Source of the DNA: Mannheimia bovis
GTDB lineage: Bacteria; Pseudomonadota; Gammaproteobacteria; Enterobacterales; Pasteurellaceae
Direction: 5' to 3'
Assembly (NCBI RefSeq): GCF_014541205.1
Contig: NZ_CP061280.1
Location: forward strand, 1,256,798-1,320,797
Length of the DNA: 64,000 nucleotides
Both the position numbers and the translations under genes were made by a program. The notes below the pieces were generated by a model. The model ran no database searches and was not told the origin of the DNA. It saw only the letters and a program-made list of their open reading frames with translations. Position 1 is the stretch's first letter. The number at the start of each line of letters is the position of its first letter. This document shows positions 63,908-64,000 of the stretch, piece by piece.

Positions 63908-64000
63908 ATGAGCAAACCTATTTACAAGCGAATTCTTCTCAAATTAAGTGGCGAAGCCTTACAAGGCAATGAGGGCTTTGGTATCGATCCATCTATTTTA
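63908..64000 (+). CDS. pyrH: UMP kinase, N-terminal part
   Basis: The first 31 codons of pyrH, cut by the right edge of the window. The start [20 protein letters not shown] matches the N-terminus of E. coli UMP kinase ([18 protein letters not shown]). It phosphorylates UMP to UDP. AAGAGG precedes the ATG. Its place after rpsB-tsf is the usual gammaproteobacterial order, interrupted here by a minus-strand gene. Confidence 0.93.
   Translation, partial: MSKPIYKRILLKLSGEALQGNEGFGIDPSIL

Overview
The window is chromosomal DNA from a member of the Pasteurellaceae. The main evidence is the many copies of the Apl-type DNA uptake sequence ACAAGCGGT and housekeeping genes in Pasteurellaceae style. A ferric-binding protein near the right end closely resembles FbpA of Mannheimia haemolytica as I remember it, so Mannheimia or a near relative is my best guess at genus. 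The genus is inference; the family is well supported.

Layout. 1-7.0 kb is core: the 3' end of argG, rnhA, cvpA-purF behind a PurR box, a small exported protein, mltA, tRNA-fMet, xseA and tRNA-Leu(CAA). 7.0-7.9 kb holds a decayed fragment of a filamentous haemagglutinin/CdiA-type protein. 7.9-25.9 kb is an allantoin-fermentation island: allH, allB, an NCS1 permease, an alpha/beta hydrolase on the other strand, allE, allD, a fused allF-allG, carbamate kinase, an LctP-family permease with a 64-residue membrane protein, allC, a second allB-NCS1 pair and a dicarboxylate/amino-acid symporter. 26.1-30.3 kb encodes a trimeric autotransporter with a very large helical insert in its head, followed by an exported partner protein. 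30.5-37.4 kb returns to amide and purine-nitrogen catabolism: a PucG-like ureidoglycine-glyoxylate aminotransferase, a hotdog thioesterase, an AbgA-like amidohydrolase, DcuC, PepE and a second AllC-like amidase. 37.5-38.9 kb is ohr with a divergent AraC-type regulator. 39.0-44.6 kb is a strikingly AT-rich two-gene cassette: a 1571-residue nuclease/STAND-NTPase/repeat protein and a coupled gene of unknown function. This is very probably an anti-phage defence system. It abuts a truncated flavin oxidoreductase gene (44.8-45.5 kb). 45.7-47.1 kb is an ABC membrane domain divergent from a MarR regulator. 47.2-64.0 kb is core: lepA-lepB-rnc-era-recO, rhlB, a HerA-like ATPase, a DsbA-like protein, fbpABC, rpsB-tsf, a phosphoethanolamine transferase and the start of pyrH.

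How the genes work together. The island encodes allantoin uptake (two NCS1 permeases), allantoin to allantoate (AllB), allantoate to ureidoglycine (AllC), and two routes from ureidoglycine to oxalurate: AllE then AllD, and the PucG-type transaminase. AllF-AllG plus AllH would split oxalurate into oxamate and carbamoyl phosphate, and carbamate kinase would make ATP. No ureidoglycolate lyase or glyoxylate carboligase is present in the window. The set therefore points to ATP and ammonia production, with oxamate as the waste product, rather than carbon assimilation. The LctP-family permease beside carbamate kinase is a reasonable candidate oxamate exporter.

Small-scale structure includes inverted uptake-sequence pairs used as terminators, a family of short GGGGCG-type palindromes scattered between genes, a second hairpin family around era-recO, candidate operators in three divergent promoter regions, and Hin-type uptake sequences (AAGTGCGGT) inside the allantoin island of an otherwise Apl-type genome. 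Promoters, hairpins and base composition were read by eye.
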